Of a DNA stretch of 64,000 nucleotides, positions 23,355-35,427 are shown piece by piece. Both the position numbers and the translations under genes were made by a program. The notes below the pieces were generated by a model, which saw nothing but the letters and a program-made list of their open reading frames with translations, was not told the origin of the DNA and ran no database searches. Within the stretch, counting starts at the first letter, position 1, and each line of letters starts with the position of its first letter. Source of the DNA: Proteles cristata cristata (lineage: Eukaryota; Chordata; Mammalia; Carnivora; Hyaenidae); assembly GCA_017311185.1 (NCBI GenBank), contig JAESUZ010003165.1, forward strand, positions 496,001 to 560,000, written 5' to 3'.

Positions 23355-23596
23355 TATAAAAGCTAATGTCTATTAAGCACTTCTTGTGTACTTTTCTAAG
23401 CACTTTATGTGAATTAATCTTATTTCATTCACATGACACCTGTGTGAGAGAGGCCCTATGAGGTACCCATTTTACAAATGAGAAAACAGAAGCACAGAGC
23501 AGTTTTGTAATCTGCCCACGGTTATATACCTAGTAAATGGACAAGCCAGGACCTGAACTCAGCTAGTCTGGATTCTGGCATTCTATACCAAATTTC
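23355..23596 (+). mobile_element. MIR, near full length
   Basis: AGCTAATGTCTATTAAGCAC, TCTAAGCACTTTATGTGAA, CCATTTTACAAATGAGAAAA and ACCTGAACTCAGCTAGTCTG cover most of the MIR consensus in order. Confidence 0.88.
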
Positions 23597-24440
23597 CTAC
23601 AGAATCGGACTGTTTGATATTTCTGAATGGCCACAATGCTGGAAAAGATTTATTGGACTATCCTACTTGGTAAACAAAAGAGAGTCATTAAATATCCTTT
23701 TCTACTAGGTAAACTTCTACAGGTAAATCTGACCTTAATTATTACATAATACTTAATATGTACTCACTCAAAGATTTCTGCTTTGCTGCAAGTATGTCTT
23801 TACTTCTATTCCAATATAATTAGAAATAAACTTTAACCTATAAACATTTTACCTGTAAACACTGAAACAATCAGTAGAGCTGTTATGTAATTTTAAAATC
23901 TCTACCTTTATTTGTTTAGCAAAGGAAGAACATATTATCAAATCCTTCTCTTCATAGCATTTTTTCAACTTAATGAAAGGAACACACACATCTCACATTC
24001 CTCTGAACTATCACTAATGGCAGTCAAATCATATTGATGTTTATTTTATATACTGAACTCAAAAGGAAAACATATTTGCATTGTACTCAGAATAATTTTG
24101 CCAATCCATCTGAATCAAAATCAGACATGAGGAAACTGGATATCAAATGCCAGAAGGTAAGACCAGACAACACAGAGAGACAGAATTTCAAAAGCATGTT
24201 TAGTATAATACATCAAACATATTTCTTACCATTAACCACTGACCCAGTCAATCATTTCACTGAAAAAGTGGTTATGAATAACTAAAAGAAAAAAATGTGA
24301 TGAGTAAGTGGAAATATATAAAAGTAACATTTAGTGACATGATGTACTTATTTATTTCTGTGATGTCTTCAGTTTCAAATGTTTTCCTCAAATATAGTTT
24401 TACATTTTAAATAACTTCATTCTTTAAAATATTTGTTTTT
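23597..24440. other. intron, no element recognised
   Basis: AT-rich sequence with no recognisable repeat or exon. Confidence 0.5.
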
Positions 24441-24449
24441 TTAAAAACA

Positions 24450-24775
24450 AATGAATAAACAAACAAAAAGCAGAATCAGACTATAAATACAGAGAACAAA
24501 CCAATGGTTGCCAGAGGGAATGGGGGTGAGAGAATGAAAAAAATGGATGAAGGGCAGTGGGAGATACAGGCTTCCACTTATGGAATGAATAAGTCTCAGC
24601 AACAGAACACATAACATAGAGAATATAGTCAGGGATATTTTAACAGCACTGTATAGTGACAGATGGTAGCTACACTTGTGTTGAGCAGGGAGAAGTACAG
24701 AGTTGCTGCATTCCTGGGCTGTGCACCTGAAACTAATGTAACATTGTGTGTCAACTATACTCAAATATTTTTTTA
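24450..24775 (+). mobile_element. L1 3' UTR fragment
   Basis: CAGAGAACAAACCAATGGTTG, GGAATGAATAAGTCTCAGC, GTATAGTGACAGATGGTAGC and CTGAAACTAATGTAACATTG TGTGTCAACTATACTC form a typical mid-age L1 3' end. Confidence 0.88.
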
Positions 24776-24844
24776 AGTTCTGTTTTTAGAATACATACAT
24801 TGTTCTGCAACCCTAGTTTTAAAAAGAAGTTATAAGAAATGAAA

Positions 24845-24965
24845 GTTACTTTTGTTTATTGCTTTCTTCATGCATTTAGTAGATATTTAATAAGCCCTTA
24901 TTATATGCAGAGCACTCTGGCAGGTGCTGTCAGAGACCCGAAATCAATAAAAGAGAGTTTTACCT
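24845..24965 (-). mobile_element. L2 3' end, minus strand
   Basis: GCATTTAGTAGATATTTAAT, TTATATGCAGAGCACTCTGG and CAGGTGCTGTCAGAGACCC fit the reversed L2 tail. Confidence 0.65.
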
Positions 24966-25046
24966 CTCAAGAGAGTTAAAATCTTTAATTCAAAATAGAT
25001 ATAATCTGTCCCACAAGAGACTTTAAAAAAAAACTTTCAAGTAGAC

Positions 25047-25268
25047 AGGGCGCCTGGGTGGCTCAGTCGGTTGGGCACCCCACTTCAGTTCAGGTCATGA
25101 TCTCACAGTTCATAGGTGTGAGACCCACATCAGGCTCCATGCTGACAGCTCAGAGCCTGGAACCTGCTTCAGATTCTGTGTCTACTTCTCTGTCTGCCCC
25201 TTCTCCACTTGCACTCTGTCTCTGTCTCTCTCTCAAAAATAAATAAACATTTAAAAAAATTAATAAAT
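25047..25268 (+). mobile_element. SINEC_Fc, first of a head-to-tail pair
   Basis: Head GGGCGCCTGGGTGGCTCAGT, tail AAATAAATAAACATTTAAAA. It is followed almost directly by a second copy in the same orientation. Confidence 0.95.
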
Positions 25269-25510
25269 AGGGGCGCCTGGGTGGCTCAGTCAGTTGAGCG
25301 TCCAACTTCAGCTCAGGTCATGAACTCAAGGTCTGTGGGTTCGAGCCCTGGGTCAGGCTCTGCTGATGGCTCAGAGCCTGGATCCTGCTTTTGATTCTGT
25401 GTCTCCCACTCCCTCTGCCCCTCCCCAACTCATGCTCTGTCTCTCTCACTCTCAATAATGAATAAATGGTAAAAAATAATAATAATAAATAAATTATAAA
25501 AATTTTAAAA
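25269..25510 (+). mobile_element. SINEC_Fc, second of a head-to-tail pair
   Basis: Head GGGGCGCCTGGGTGGCTCAG starts in the A-rich tail of the copy before it. The tail is an AATAAT repeat (25456-25500). Differences from its neighbour, such as ACTCAAGGTCTGTGG and a CTGCTGATGGC centre, argue for separate insertions rather than a duplication. Confidence 0.94.
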
Positions 25511-26002
25511 TTTGAGCTGACCCTTTGTTAAAAGGAATTTAGTCATGCAAAAACAAGGAAAAGGCCTTGCACATAAAAGAAATACTGTAGGCAAAGTGAG
25601 GGCAGAGATGAAAAACTACTGGGTCTTTTTGAAGGAAGGAATGAATGAATGTTAAAAACTGACAAGGCATTAGATTTGATAAATAGAAGATCATAAGTGA
25701 TCATTAAGATACAATATCAATAAAGCAGTAAGAACAAAAGCTAGATTAAAGGGGGACAAGGACAGAATGAACAGAATAAAGGAGTCACAAGAGTACTTGT
25801 GTGGCTTATGTAAAGAAGAGAGAGGGAGGAAAGAGTGGACAGTAGCTCAACTGAGTTGAGCAGGAAGACAAAGGTTTTATTTATTTACTTTCTGAAGATA
25901 AAGGAACACTTGAAGTGTATCTAATTATGCAAGCAAAACAGATAATTGAAGGTGTGGAGTCTTAAGCAACATGGGCGAGAATAAAAGAGGAAGCAAAAGG
26001 TT
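25511..26002. other. intron, no element recognised
   Basis: Purine-rich unassigned sequence. Confidence 0.45.
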
Positions 26003-26239
26003 GTGGGGGTGGCTCGGTCAGTTAAGCGTCTGACTAGGGCTCAGGACATGATCTCCGACTTCAGGAGTTCAAGCCCCGCGTAGGGCTCTCTGCTGACAGC
26101 TCAGAGCCTGGAGCCTGCTTCGGATTCTGTCTCCCTCTCTCTCTGCCCCTCTGCTGCTCATTCTCTGTCTCTGTCTGTCTGTCTCTCTCTCTCTCTCTCA
26201 AAAATAAATAAAACATTAAAAAATTTTTAATAAAAAATA
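26003..26239 (+). mobile_element. SINEC_Fc, head truncated
   Basis: Begins within the head (GGGGGTGGCTCGGTCAGTT) and then follows the family to AAATAAATAAAACATTAAAA, with TCTGTCTGTCTGTC in the CT-rich part. Confidence 0.92.
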
Positions 26240-26450
26240 AAAGTGAAATGTCGTCTTTCAGCAAAGTCTTCCCTAAGTCTTGGGTCACTGGAGTCATTTC
26301 CTCTTCTGTCTCCCTGTCCCTTAGAACGAAAGCTTCAGGAGGGAAGGGACTTTTCTGATCACTGCTCTCCCCAGCAGCAGGGACACTACCAGAGAGCTTA
26401 CTATAGGACTTCGGTAATTATTAAACTTGTGAAAATGAACAAATGACACA
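26240..26450 (+). mobile_element. L2 3' end, plus strand
   Basis: AAAGTCTTCCCTAAGTC, AACGAAAGCTTCAGGAGGGA and AGGGACTTTTCTGATCACTG follow the L2 tail, ending near AAACTTGTGAAAATGAAC. Confidence 0.7.
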
Positions 26451-27035
26451 GTTTGCCTCTAATTTGGAAAGAGAATCTTAATGAAGAAAAACTGCTTGAA
26501 CTGAAAAAGAGGAAATCTGGATGCAACCCCTACAGGAAAGGAGAACACTAGAATGCATCTTCGTGGCATACCAAGGACTGGCTGAGATTTGCCTCTTTCT
26601 CCCTCTAAACACTGGCTCTGCTCACTGGAGTCGTATGGAACAAGTCTGTGCATTCTTTCACTGTTTGCTAAATGGGTAAACAGAGAGGCTGAGTTAGAGA
26701 GCAACGTCAGGGCCCCGGGCTTCACCTTTGGGGTAAGAAAAGCAACAAAGGTAGTTCAGGGATCAAAAAGGAATCTTCGGGAGTCAAGACCTCATTGGGC
26801 TAAAGGTGACCATATGATGATACTAACGACTTATGTATGAGTAGAGAGAGGAAAGAACAACTCTTCCCTTAAGTCAGAATTATTAACCCAGGAGTGACGG
26901 TGGAGTGAAGTCTTAACCAACAGGTCCCAGGAGGGAATTCAGAGAATAAGAACTTGAATAAAGGCTGACTCCCATGGACCCTTAGAGATCTCCTTCATTT
27001 TTCCATTAAGCCCAATGGAAACTCTGTTTCTTCCA
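26451..27035. other. intron, no element recognised
   Basis: Nothing recognised. Overlapping 83-88 codon frames on both strands lack family features. Confidence 0.45.
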
Positions 27036-27052
27036 CAGAAAGCTGTGGTTTA

Positions 27053-27215
27053 TTTTTTTTTTATGTTTATGTATTTATTTTGAGAGAGAGAGAGAGAGCC
27101 AGCGCAAGCGGGGAGTGGGGAGATTCCAAGAAGGCTGCACAGAGCTCGATGAGGGGCTTAACCTGAGCTGAAACCTAGAGCTGGACGCTCAACTGACTAA
27201 GCCAACCAGGCCCTT
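27053..27215 (-). mobile_element. SINEC_Fc, minus strand, internally shortened
   Basis: Runs from TTTTATGTTTATGTATTTAT to CTAAGCCAACCAGGCCC. Target duplication CAGAAAGCTGTGGTTTA / CAGAAAGTTGTGGTTCA. Part of the central region is missing. Confidence 0.9.
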
Positions 27216-27232
27216 CAGAAAGTTGTGGTTCA

Positions 27233-27762
27233 TTTTAAGAAAACTTCAGGCACGTTGTGTAGTCATGCTAGTCCAGGGTAACTTCACCAATTCTCTCTTT
27301 GCCATGATTTTCCTCTAGTCCTGATTACCATTGCCTTTATATCCTGGTGACCCCGACCACAATTTTATCACTATTTATTCAATGCTGTTTAATAATGTGT
27401 TCTTCATTTAAAAGAGGGAGGGGAAACACAAGTGTTTGCAGGTACAGAATACAGCACAGTAGGTTTTCTTCAGACCATTTATCCTCCTTGCAAGTAGACA
27501 GACGCTTGCATAGGTCTGAAGTGTGGATACTGTGACAAGAGAAGAAATGGCAAATCCGAGAGACATCTGAAGAAAGGAATTGTAAGATCTGGGAACAGAC
27601 TACAAGGAACAGAAAAGAAGGTACAAAGAGGCTCCAATGTTCTTAGCCTGGACCCTAAAAGGAATATGAATTTACTTATAGAAATGGCTTTCATAGTTAG
27701 AAAGAGGCTGGGGTTTTTGTTAATTGGGAGGACTGGGGGTGGGGAATATGTTGATTTAAAGG
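27233..27762. other. intron, no element recognised
   Basis: Nothing recognised. A possible very old LINE piece lies around 27540-27640. Confidence 0.4.
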
Positions 27763-27773
27763 TGTGGTTGGGG

Positions 27774-27998
27774 GGCACCTGGGGGACTCAGTCAGTTGAG
27801 CGTCCGACTTCGGCTCAGGTCATAATCTCGCGGTTCGTGGGTTCGAGCCCCGCGTCGGGCTCTGTGCTGACTGCCAGCTCGGAGCCTGGAGCCTGTTTCA
27901 GATTCTGTGTCTCCCTCTCTCTCAGACCCTCCCCTCCTCACACTGTCTCTCTCTCAGAAATAAATAAAATATTTTTTAAAAATAATAAGTAAATAAAA
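27774..27998 (+). mobile_element. SINEC_Fc, CTGACTGCC subfamily member
   Basis: Contains CTGACTGCCAGCTCGGAGCC and CTCAGACCCTCCCCTCCTC. Target duplication GTGTGGTTGGG (27763-27773, 27999-28009). Confidence 0.96.
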
Positions 27999-28507
27999 GT
28001 GTGGTTGGGATATCCAAGGGGTGATACCCATGGCTGGTTACATACCCAGCTGCTGGAGCATGGATGATGGTCAAAGAAGTCCATAGGTGTTTGGTGGCCA
28101 TCCACAGAAAGGCCTATGATAGACCCCCATCTCCTGGCTGAGGCACTCCATATAGTCCCTCCCCCTTCGGATGGATGTCACTTCCATGGTTACATTAATA
28201 ATCAACTGACTAGGAGTTAATAAAGAAGAAAATTGTGTTGAGAGGCCTGGTGTAATCAGAGAAACCTTTAAATTAAGGTGAAGCTCACCAAAAAAATTGC
28301 TAGAACTGATACATGAATTCAGTAATGTTGTAGGATACAAAACCAACATGCAGAAAGAAATCTGTTGTATTAAGGAATCAATCCCATTTACAACTGCACC
28401 AAAAAAAACAAAAAACAACAACAACAACAAAAAACAATAAGATACCTAGGAATAAACCTAACCAAAGAGGCAAAAGATATGTACTTATCTTTTGTACAAT
28501 AGCATTT

Positions 28508-28717
28508 GGGGCTCCTGGTGGCTCAGTCAGTTGAGCATCCAACTCCGGCTCAGGTCATGATGTCACAGTTCATGTGTTCGAGTCCCGTGTCGGCCTCTGC
28601 ACTGACAGCTCAGAGCCTAGAGTTTGTGTCTCCCTCTTTCTCTACCCTGCTCATGCTCTGTCTCTCTGTCTCTCTCTCAAAAAATAAATAAACACTAAAA
28701 AAATTGTAAATACTAAC
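28508..28717 (+). mobile_element. SINEC_Fc inside the L1
   Basis: Head GGGGCTCCTGGTGGCTCAG and tail AAATAAATAAACACTAAAA. A short duplication, AGCATTT, flanks it. It interrupts ORF2 of the surrounding L1. Confidence 0.93.
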
Positions 28718-30261
28718 AGCATTTTTCACAGAGCTACAACAAATAATCCTAAAATTTGTAGGAAACTACAGAAGACCCCAAAGAGCCAAAACACCTTGAA
28801 AAAGAAAAGCAAACCTGGAGGCATCACAATACTGGACTTCAACTTAAATTACAAAGCTGTAGTGATTAAAAGAGTATACTACTGGCACCAAAATAGACAC
28901 ATATATCAATGAAATAGAATAGAAAACTCAGAAATGAACCCAAAACTCTACAGTCAGTAAATCTTTGACAATGCAGAAAAGAATACGCAATGGGGAAAAG
29001 ACAGTCTCGTCAACAAACTGTGTTGGGGAAACTAGAATAATACGCAAAAGAATGAAACTGGACCGTTTTCTTACACCATATACAAAAATAAATTCAAAAT
29101 GGATTAAAAATCTAAATGTAAAACCTGAAACCATAAAAATCCTAGAAGAGAACACAGGCAGCAACCTCTGTGACATTGACCATAGCAACTTCTTTCTAGA
29201 GAAGTCTCCTGAAGCAAGGGAAACAAAAGCAAAAATAAACCATTGGGACTTCATCAAAATAAAAAGCTTCTGCACAGTGAAGGAAACAATCAGCAAAACT
29301 AAAAAGCAACATAGGGAATTGGAGAAGATATTTGCAAATGACATATCGGATAAAGGGTTAGTATCCAAAATATATAAAGAACTTATATAACTCAACTCTC
29401 AAAAATCAAAATATCCAATTAGAATGGGCAGAAGAGATGAATAGACATTTTTCTAAAGACAATATACAGATGGCCAACAAACACATGAAAAGATGCTCAA
29501 CATGGCTGATCATCAGGAAAATGCAATCAAAACTACAGTGAGACATCACCTCACACCTGTCAGAATGTCAACGCAGGAAACAACAGATGTTGGTGAGGAT
29601 GTGTAGAAAGGAGAGCCCTCTTGCACTGATGGTGGGAATGCAAACTGGTGCAGCTGCTCTGGAAAACCTATGGAGGTTTCCATCCAGCTACTGCACTACT
29701 CGGTATTTATTCAAAGAATATAAAGACACTAATTCAAAAAAGATACATGTACCCTGGCATTATCTATAATAGCTAAAATATGGAAACAGTCCAAGTGTCC
29801 ACCCACTGATGAACGGATAAAGAAGATGAGATATATATATTTAATGGAATATTACTCAGCCATAAAAAAAGAATGGAATCTTGCCATTTGCAATGATGTG
29901 GATGGAGATAGAGAGTATTATGCTAGGCTAAATAAGTCAGTCAGAGAAAGACAAATACCATATGATTACACTCATATGTGGAATTTTAGAAACAAAACAA
30001 ATGATCAAAGGGAAAAAATAAAAGAGAGAGGGAGGTAATCCAAGATACAGACTCTTAACTATAGAGAACAAACTGACGATTACCAGAAGGGAAGTGGTAG
30101 GGGGGATGGGTTAAATAGGTAATGGGGATTAAGGACGGCACTCGTTGTGATGAGCACCGGGTGTTATATGGAAGTGTTGAATCACTACACTGTATGCCTA
30201 AAACTAATACTGTACACCTGAAACTAATCCTGTATGTCAGCTAACTGGAATTAAATAAAAA

Positions 30262-30318
30262 CTTTAAAGAAAACAATAAAATAATAAAAAAAATAAAATA
30301 AAATAAAATAAAATAAAA
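30262..30318. repeat. (AAAAT)n at L1 3' end
   Basis: AAAAT-type repeats form the L1 tail. Confidence 0.9.
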
Positions 30319-30610
30319 GTTAAGCTCAGAGAGACATGCTGCTTCCTGCCTTGACAACACAGCCTTCGTGAGCTCTTCAGCCACAAGGAACTGTATTCCA
30401 CCAACAACCTGAACGGGTTTGGAGGACTCTGAGCCCTTAGCAAGAGCTGCAGTCCAGCAGACACCTTGATTGCAGCCTCTTCAGACCTGAGCAGATGATC
30501 CAGCTTTTCCTGGACTCTTCACCCACAGAAACTATGAGATAATAACCTGGTCTTAGTTCAAACTATGTGTGTGTTAATCTACTATGTGGCAATAGAAAAT
30601 GAATACAAGT

Positions 30611-31690
30611 CAGAAGCCATCGAAGTCGATGAGTAGGCTGAATACTTACAAGGAAAGCAGAAGGCAAGGGCAGGGCTCTGGAGTCAACCAAGGAGGGGAC
30701 AAAAGAAAAAAGTATATAACTATAAAGGATGTAAAGGTGGAAGAAAAACAGAAAGGTGAGGTGCCTGGAGGCCAAAGGAGAAACGTGTTAGAAGGAATAG
30801 TGTTGACTGTGTGTCAAATAGCCACATGCGGCCAATGAGGATGACAATGAGAATAATTAGCCTTTGCAGCAATGTCGAGAGAGGAATTGGAGTGTATATC
30901 CTAACGCCAAGGATTAAAAAAAGTAGATGGAAAGCAGAAAACTCAAAAACAAATACTACATTAAGTCTGGCAGTGAAGGGAGGAAAGAGACAGAACAATA
31001 GCTGGAATGCTTAGCCAAATTACCAAAAATGGTGTCAAGTGAAGATAGTTCATGATGTTACCTTTTCCAGGATATACAGATGTTAATAGAACACTAATGA
31101 ACACAAAAGCCTTAGAGCTAAAGGAATGAATCTCTCTGAGTGGAATTTCAGGCATTTCCCCCAAGTTCATGGGAGAAAGATTTTATAATTGAGTCATTTT
31201 CCTAAAACCTCGAAGTCACAGAGCTATATAAAACAACCCTGCATATATACCACAACAGCTTATAAGCCAAGCTCTGACATGAGAACAAAAATTCACTTAC
31301 ACTCTCTTCCTACATCTGATCGATCTGACTGACTGAAATCTGAGAATGTAAAGGTGATTCGGATGAGGGTTTGTGTCTGGCCATGTCACACTGCACTGCT
31401 CCCCTGAGCCTCTGTGGCACGGCTCCCAGAATAACAAGGGAGACTCACCAGCAAGCAGGACATGACTCAGTTCTTCAGTGGGAACTCTTCTTAAAGTGTC
31501 CTCGTGGGACTTCAAGGGAGAGGTGTAAAGCCAGGTGTGAATTAGGACAAGAAATCATGTCAGTGACCATGATGCAGCAGGTAAAATGTGTTATGTTATT
31601 ATGCTTCAAGCAAAAATTCATGCACTAAACAAACACATGTACACAGTGCCAAGGACTGCCATTCAATTAACAAAACCAACTCAGTGATAA
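30611..31690. other. intron, no element recognised
   Basis: About 1 kb without a recognisable element. ATAGCCACATGCGGCCAATG near 30818 hints at an old hAT element. Confidence 0.4.
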
Positions 31691-31692
31691 AA

Positions 31693-31718
31693 ATAGACAG
31701 ACAGACAGACAGACAGAA
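31693..31718. repeat. (ACAG)n microsatellite
   Basis: Six ACAG units. Confidence 0.95.
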
Positions 31719-31799
31719 AACTCTAAGAACGCCAAGAGAGAAAAAAATACATTCTCTATTTTTATATGCTAATTCTGTTTTATTTGAAAGTGTTAATCT

Positions 31800-31950
31800 T
31801 GTACTTACATTTCATTTCTTCAGTCAACAAATATGTATTGGGTGACAACTTTGTTCCAGGCAATGCGCAAGGTGCTGGGAATACAGCAGTGAAAGAGATA
31901 GATCCTCTGCCCTGGAGGAACATGGGGCTAGCTAGAGAACGTACAGCTTA
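31800..31950 (-). mobile_element. L2 3' end, minus strand
   Basis: TCAGTCAACAAATATGTATT, GTGCTGGGAATACAGCAGTG and CTGCCCTGGAGGAACATGG are the reversed L2 tail. Confidence 0.8.
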
Positions 31951-31951
31951 T

Positions 31952-32143
31952 GGGGTGTTTGGGCGGCTCAGTCAGTTAAGCCTCTGACTTCGGCTCAGGT
32001 CGTGATCTCGGGGTTGTGAGATCGAGCCCTGTGTCGGGCTCTGCACGGACAGCACAAAACGTGCTTGGGATTCTCTCTCCCTGTCTCTGCCCATTGCCTG
32101 CTCTCCCTCTCTCGCTGTCAAAATAAATAAACTTAAAAAAAAA
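31952..32143 (+). mobile_element. SINEC_Fc
   Basis: Head GGGGTGTTTGGGCGGCTCAG, centre CGTGCTTGGGATTCTC, tail AAATAAATAAACTTAAAA. It directly follows an L2 fragment. Confidence 0.94.
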
Positions 32144-33845
32144 AGCCACATATAACCTAGTGAGGTGAGGAAAACTGGGGGGCGGGCCTAGTGGACTTTG
32201 AGCTAAGTGAACTTTGCATGATAAGCACATTCTTTTCACACTTCCATGCCTCCTCCTGCCACCAGGACACAACACCTGCTTTTGGCAAATATAATTGCAA
32301 CATTACAGTCATCTTTATTGCTTTGGGAGTCACATCACGGAAACAGAAACAATGAGGATACTCCACTCTGTGTACCAACACGTGGGCAACCTCCTCTCTG
32401 TTCTCACTAATACATCTGACCAGAGACTAAAATCAAGGAAACTGATTTCAGAACTTCACCAACTTACATCCCACAGTCAGAACTCAACAACAAGCCATGT
32501 GATACAAGCTGGATGGCTTTTAAGGTCTAAGCTGCAAACTGTGGATGTGTTTGGACTTTTCCACATCACCTTTAAGAGACCCCAGAGGTACACCGACATA
32601 ATCAGCCTTTGATGATACACTGTATCATGTATCCACATTCTCATATGCCCCTAATTTGGTACATTTGCATATGATCTGCATTCCAACATATCCGCAAATC
32701 TGTTTTTCTGTGCTAGAGGACTGTAATATGATAGAGCCCTTAAGGATCCACTTTGCTTTCTTGTGTCAATCTTCATCTTCATCAGACAATGATCATTCTC
32801 TTAGCCACATCCTCCACCTACTCCTTAACCACAATTGGAGGGCTAGACAGTTCTGAAGAGGGCAGAGTCTTTGTATCTTTTTGACATCCTCAGCAGTTTG
32901 GTGGAAAGAAATTTGGATCCTGAGTCCCAGGCTCAGCCTAGCTCCTCACTGCAAAGTTTTGAACTCTTTTTTCAAATATAACCAACCTCCTTACAGCCCT
33001 GTTTGTATGACTTCACCATAACATGGTAAAAGCACTCTGAAAGTACTCAAATGTAAGAATCCTGAAAAACTATCCTTTCAAAAAAACATATTATCAAGCA
33101 AATGCAGACCAAACAGCTAACATGGGGGTTTACTATATAACAATTTAGTAATTTCTATGAATTAGATTGATGTTTTCAAACTTCCATTGATACACATAAT
33201 CCTTCTAGGAAAAACAGTTCCCAGAGATGCCAAAAAAGGGTCAGTCGGCTTTAGAAATTCCAGGTACACTAATTGTTTTTATTAATGAAAGAAATTTCTG
33301 AACTCCAAATTTCTTTAACTTTTATAAATAGTCATGAAAACACTGAAAACACATGAAAACACTGCTGGTTCAGGAAAGTAGCAGTGGAAACGTGATTAAA
33401 ATCAACATTTGAACTTAAAACAAATATAATTCTGTATGTAATTCTACTGGAATTACATTTTTTTTAATTCAGTGTTTGAATGAATCAAGCCATCAGTTAA
33501 ATCTTCTGTTAGACTATAAAGCAGCAAGAAATGATTTCTAATGAGATTTCTAAGACAAGTCATCAGCAGTTTACCTGCGGGCAGCTCATGAGCAGGTTTC
33601 CATTGACGACTGCATTTTGTCTGGGCTACATAGCATTTCAAAAATTGAAAGGCTTTATATAAAAATTCAAAATTCTTACTTCAAAAACTGAAGATCTGGC
33701 TATACTGGGCCAGTACGGTGGAACTGGCTGATACTGGCTCTGCAAAGTTGATTGTTAGTCTCTCCTCCAAACATGTTCAGAAGCAACCATTTAGAGGCTT
33801 GAAATCAGCTATGTGGAAATATTTACACCATGAGAATTGGCAAAT
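32144..33845. other. intron, no element recognised
   Basis: 1.7 kb of AT-rich sequence. Frames of up to 105 codons are present without recognisable features. Confidence 0.45.
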
Positions 33846-35280
33846 GCTACAAATCACAGCTTTTTTTTTTTTTTTTTTTGTCTCTTAGAAAGCAAGATGA
33901 ACATTTCTAAGCACACCGCACACTTGGGACCACAGCCTCACATGACAGCAAATGCTGGAGTGAGTAGTGACTATGCCCTCCCTAGCCCATATCCACCCCT
34001 ATTGTTTCTTGCCTGGCTCAGTTCCCTCATTTTAATTACCTGCCTGGTGTATTTAAGTATTTGCCACTCCTGGTTTACAGTTATCATGTATTCAAAATAA
34101 CTCTTGGATGAGAACACAGGAGAAAAAACAAAAACAAAAACTAAGCCACTGTGCTTGCTTAATAATTAAAGACAAAGACCAGGCTTAAATTCAACATGGT
34201 TGGACAAACTGAAATACCATCTTCACCTCCCTTTTCTAACCATTGTGGTATTTAGGCAAACAAGAACACTGTGATGATTTTCAAGTCATAATTTGAACAG
34301 CTAGCAAAAATAGATCTTTTTTAAATGGTAAGAGTATTCTTTAACTGTATGCTCTTACAAACAAATGAAAAACTGAGAACTTTTATTTCTAGGAGAAAAA
34401 TGATTATCATTGTTTTTTAAAACTGTGAAGGCTTTGGTTTGTCTGCAGACAAATGGATATTTGGCAGAAATCTTAAAAACCTGAGCGGAAAAATTCCGAC
34501 ACAAGACAAACCTCTGACTAAATGACTCTCGATAAGAATGTCTTAAAGTGAAATCAGATATGATAGTGGCCAGAAAAATTCCCTTTCATGTCACATTACA
34601 CGGGTTCACACACAGATGACTGCTGCTTAGCCTGCCCTAATACATAGGTCTGTGCTTCCAAAGACAATAATGCTTTCATTTATCCCTCCCTTCCCTTGGG
34701 GCATGAGCATCAGAGTCCTACCCACCAGAAGAAAAGCATTTTCTAGAAACCACATCCACAGTCCCAAGAACAAAGACAGAGGACAAAATCTGGGGAGGAA
34801 AGCAGGCCAATGCAAGTTTCTGAAACAGTTCCCATCGACAGGCCCCATAGGTGTGGGCACTGCCCTGCCAGGAATCACCACCACCGTGAGGAAGGGACAA
34901 TCTGAGCAAGTGCCAGGGAGTCTCGATAACACCACTTTCAAAATTCTCACTTCTCTCCTCCACCTCTCGCTACATTTGTTTTCGGTCTCGGACCTACTTC
35001 AGCATGACTACTGGCCTTTTGTTTTTTTCAAGAGGCCCCAAAGTAACAAGTATGTGGAATTCTATCCTACCCCTTAAATTATCATAAGCTCAATTTTACT
35101 GTATCAATAACTCAAGGATAGTAAAGCAACAAGAAGAAAGAAATAGAAAGGAAGGAAAGGTGAGAGGGACCGAGGGGAAGAACAAAGAAAAGACAGAAGC
35201 ACGTTTGAGATAACATCAGAGAAGGGGACGAAGATGAAAGAATGGAGAAAAGCCACTGTCATGTGTTTTTGATTGCTCTT
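33846..35280. other. intron, poly-T tract then unassigned sequence
   Basis: A run of about 19 T at 33861-33879 is followed by sequence with no recognised element. A 141-codon plus frame and a 107-codon minus frame overlap at 34627-35077, which points to chance rather than a gene. Confidence 0.45.
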
Positions 35281-35296
35281 AATATAAATGTTGAGT

Positions 35297-35427
35297 TAGG
35301 GGCGCCTGGGTGGCTCAGTCGACTAAGTGTCTGACTTAAGCTCAGATCATGATCTCACAGTTGGTGAGTTTGAGCCCTGCACTGGGCTCAAAAATAAATT
35401 TAAAAAAAAATTTAAAAATGTATACAT
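35297..35427 (+). mobile_element. SINEC_Fc, internally deleted
   Basis: The head and tRNA-related part are intact to GCCCTGCACTGGGCTC and then jump directly to AAAAATAAATTT, losing the whole CT-rich middle. Perfect 15-bp target duplication ATATAAATGTTGAGT (35282-35296, 35428-35442). Confidence 0.95.

Larger units (their letters stand above)
28288..30318 (+). mobile_element. L1, 5'-truncated (ORF2 3' part and 3' UTR)
   Basis: Starts in ORF2 (AAAACCAACATGCAGAAAG), passes TACTACTGGCACCAAAATAG and ends in a 3' UTR with CTGAAACTAATCCTGTATG and an (AAAAT)n tail. The longest surviving open piece is 28965-29390 (141 codons), the C-terminal part of ORF2p, containing [17 protein letters not shown]. 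Frameshifts and stops break the rest, so it cannot move itself. Near-perfect 10-bp target duplication GTGAAGCTCA / GTTAAGCTCA (28278-28287, 30319-30328). Confidence 0.92.
28190..30610 (+). mobile_element. MLT1 (MaLR) LTR split by L1
   Basis: The left part (about 28190-28287) has GGCCTGGTGTAATCAGAGAA. The right part (30319-30610) has CCACAAGGAACTGTATTCC, CCAACAACCTGAACGG, ACACCTTGATTGCAGCC and CAGAAACTATGAGATAATAA. They are consecutive in the MLT1 LTR, and the L1 at 28288-30318 separates them. This is an ancient LTR; nothing coding remains. Confidence 0.8.

Noticed and set aside
28928..29395. 155-codon minus-strand frame
   Set aside because: It is the antisense shadow of L1 ORF2 on the plus strand (28965-29390).
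34627..35077. Overlapping 141- and 107-codon frames on opposite strands
   Set aside because: Both lack recognisable features; mutual overlap in a GC-richer patch is expected by chance.
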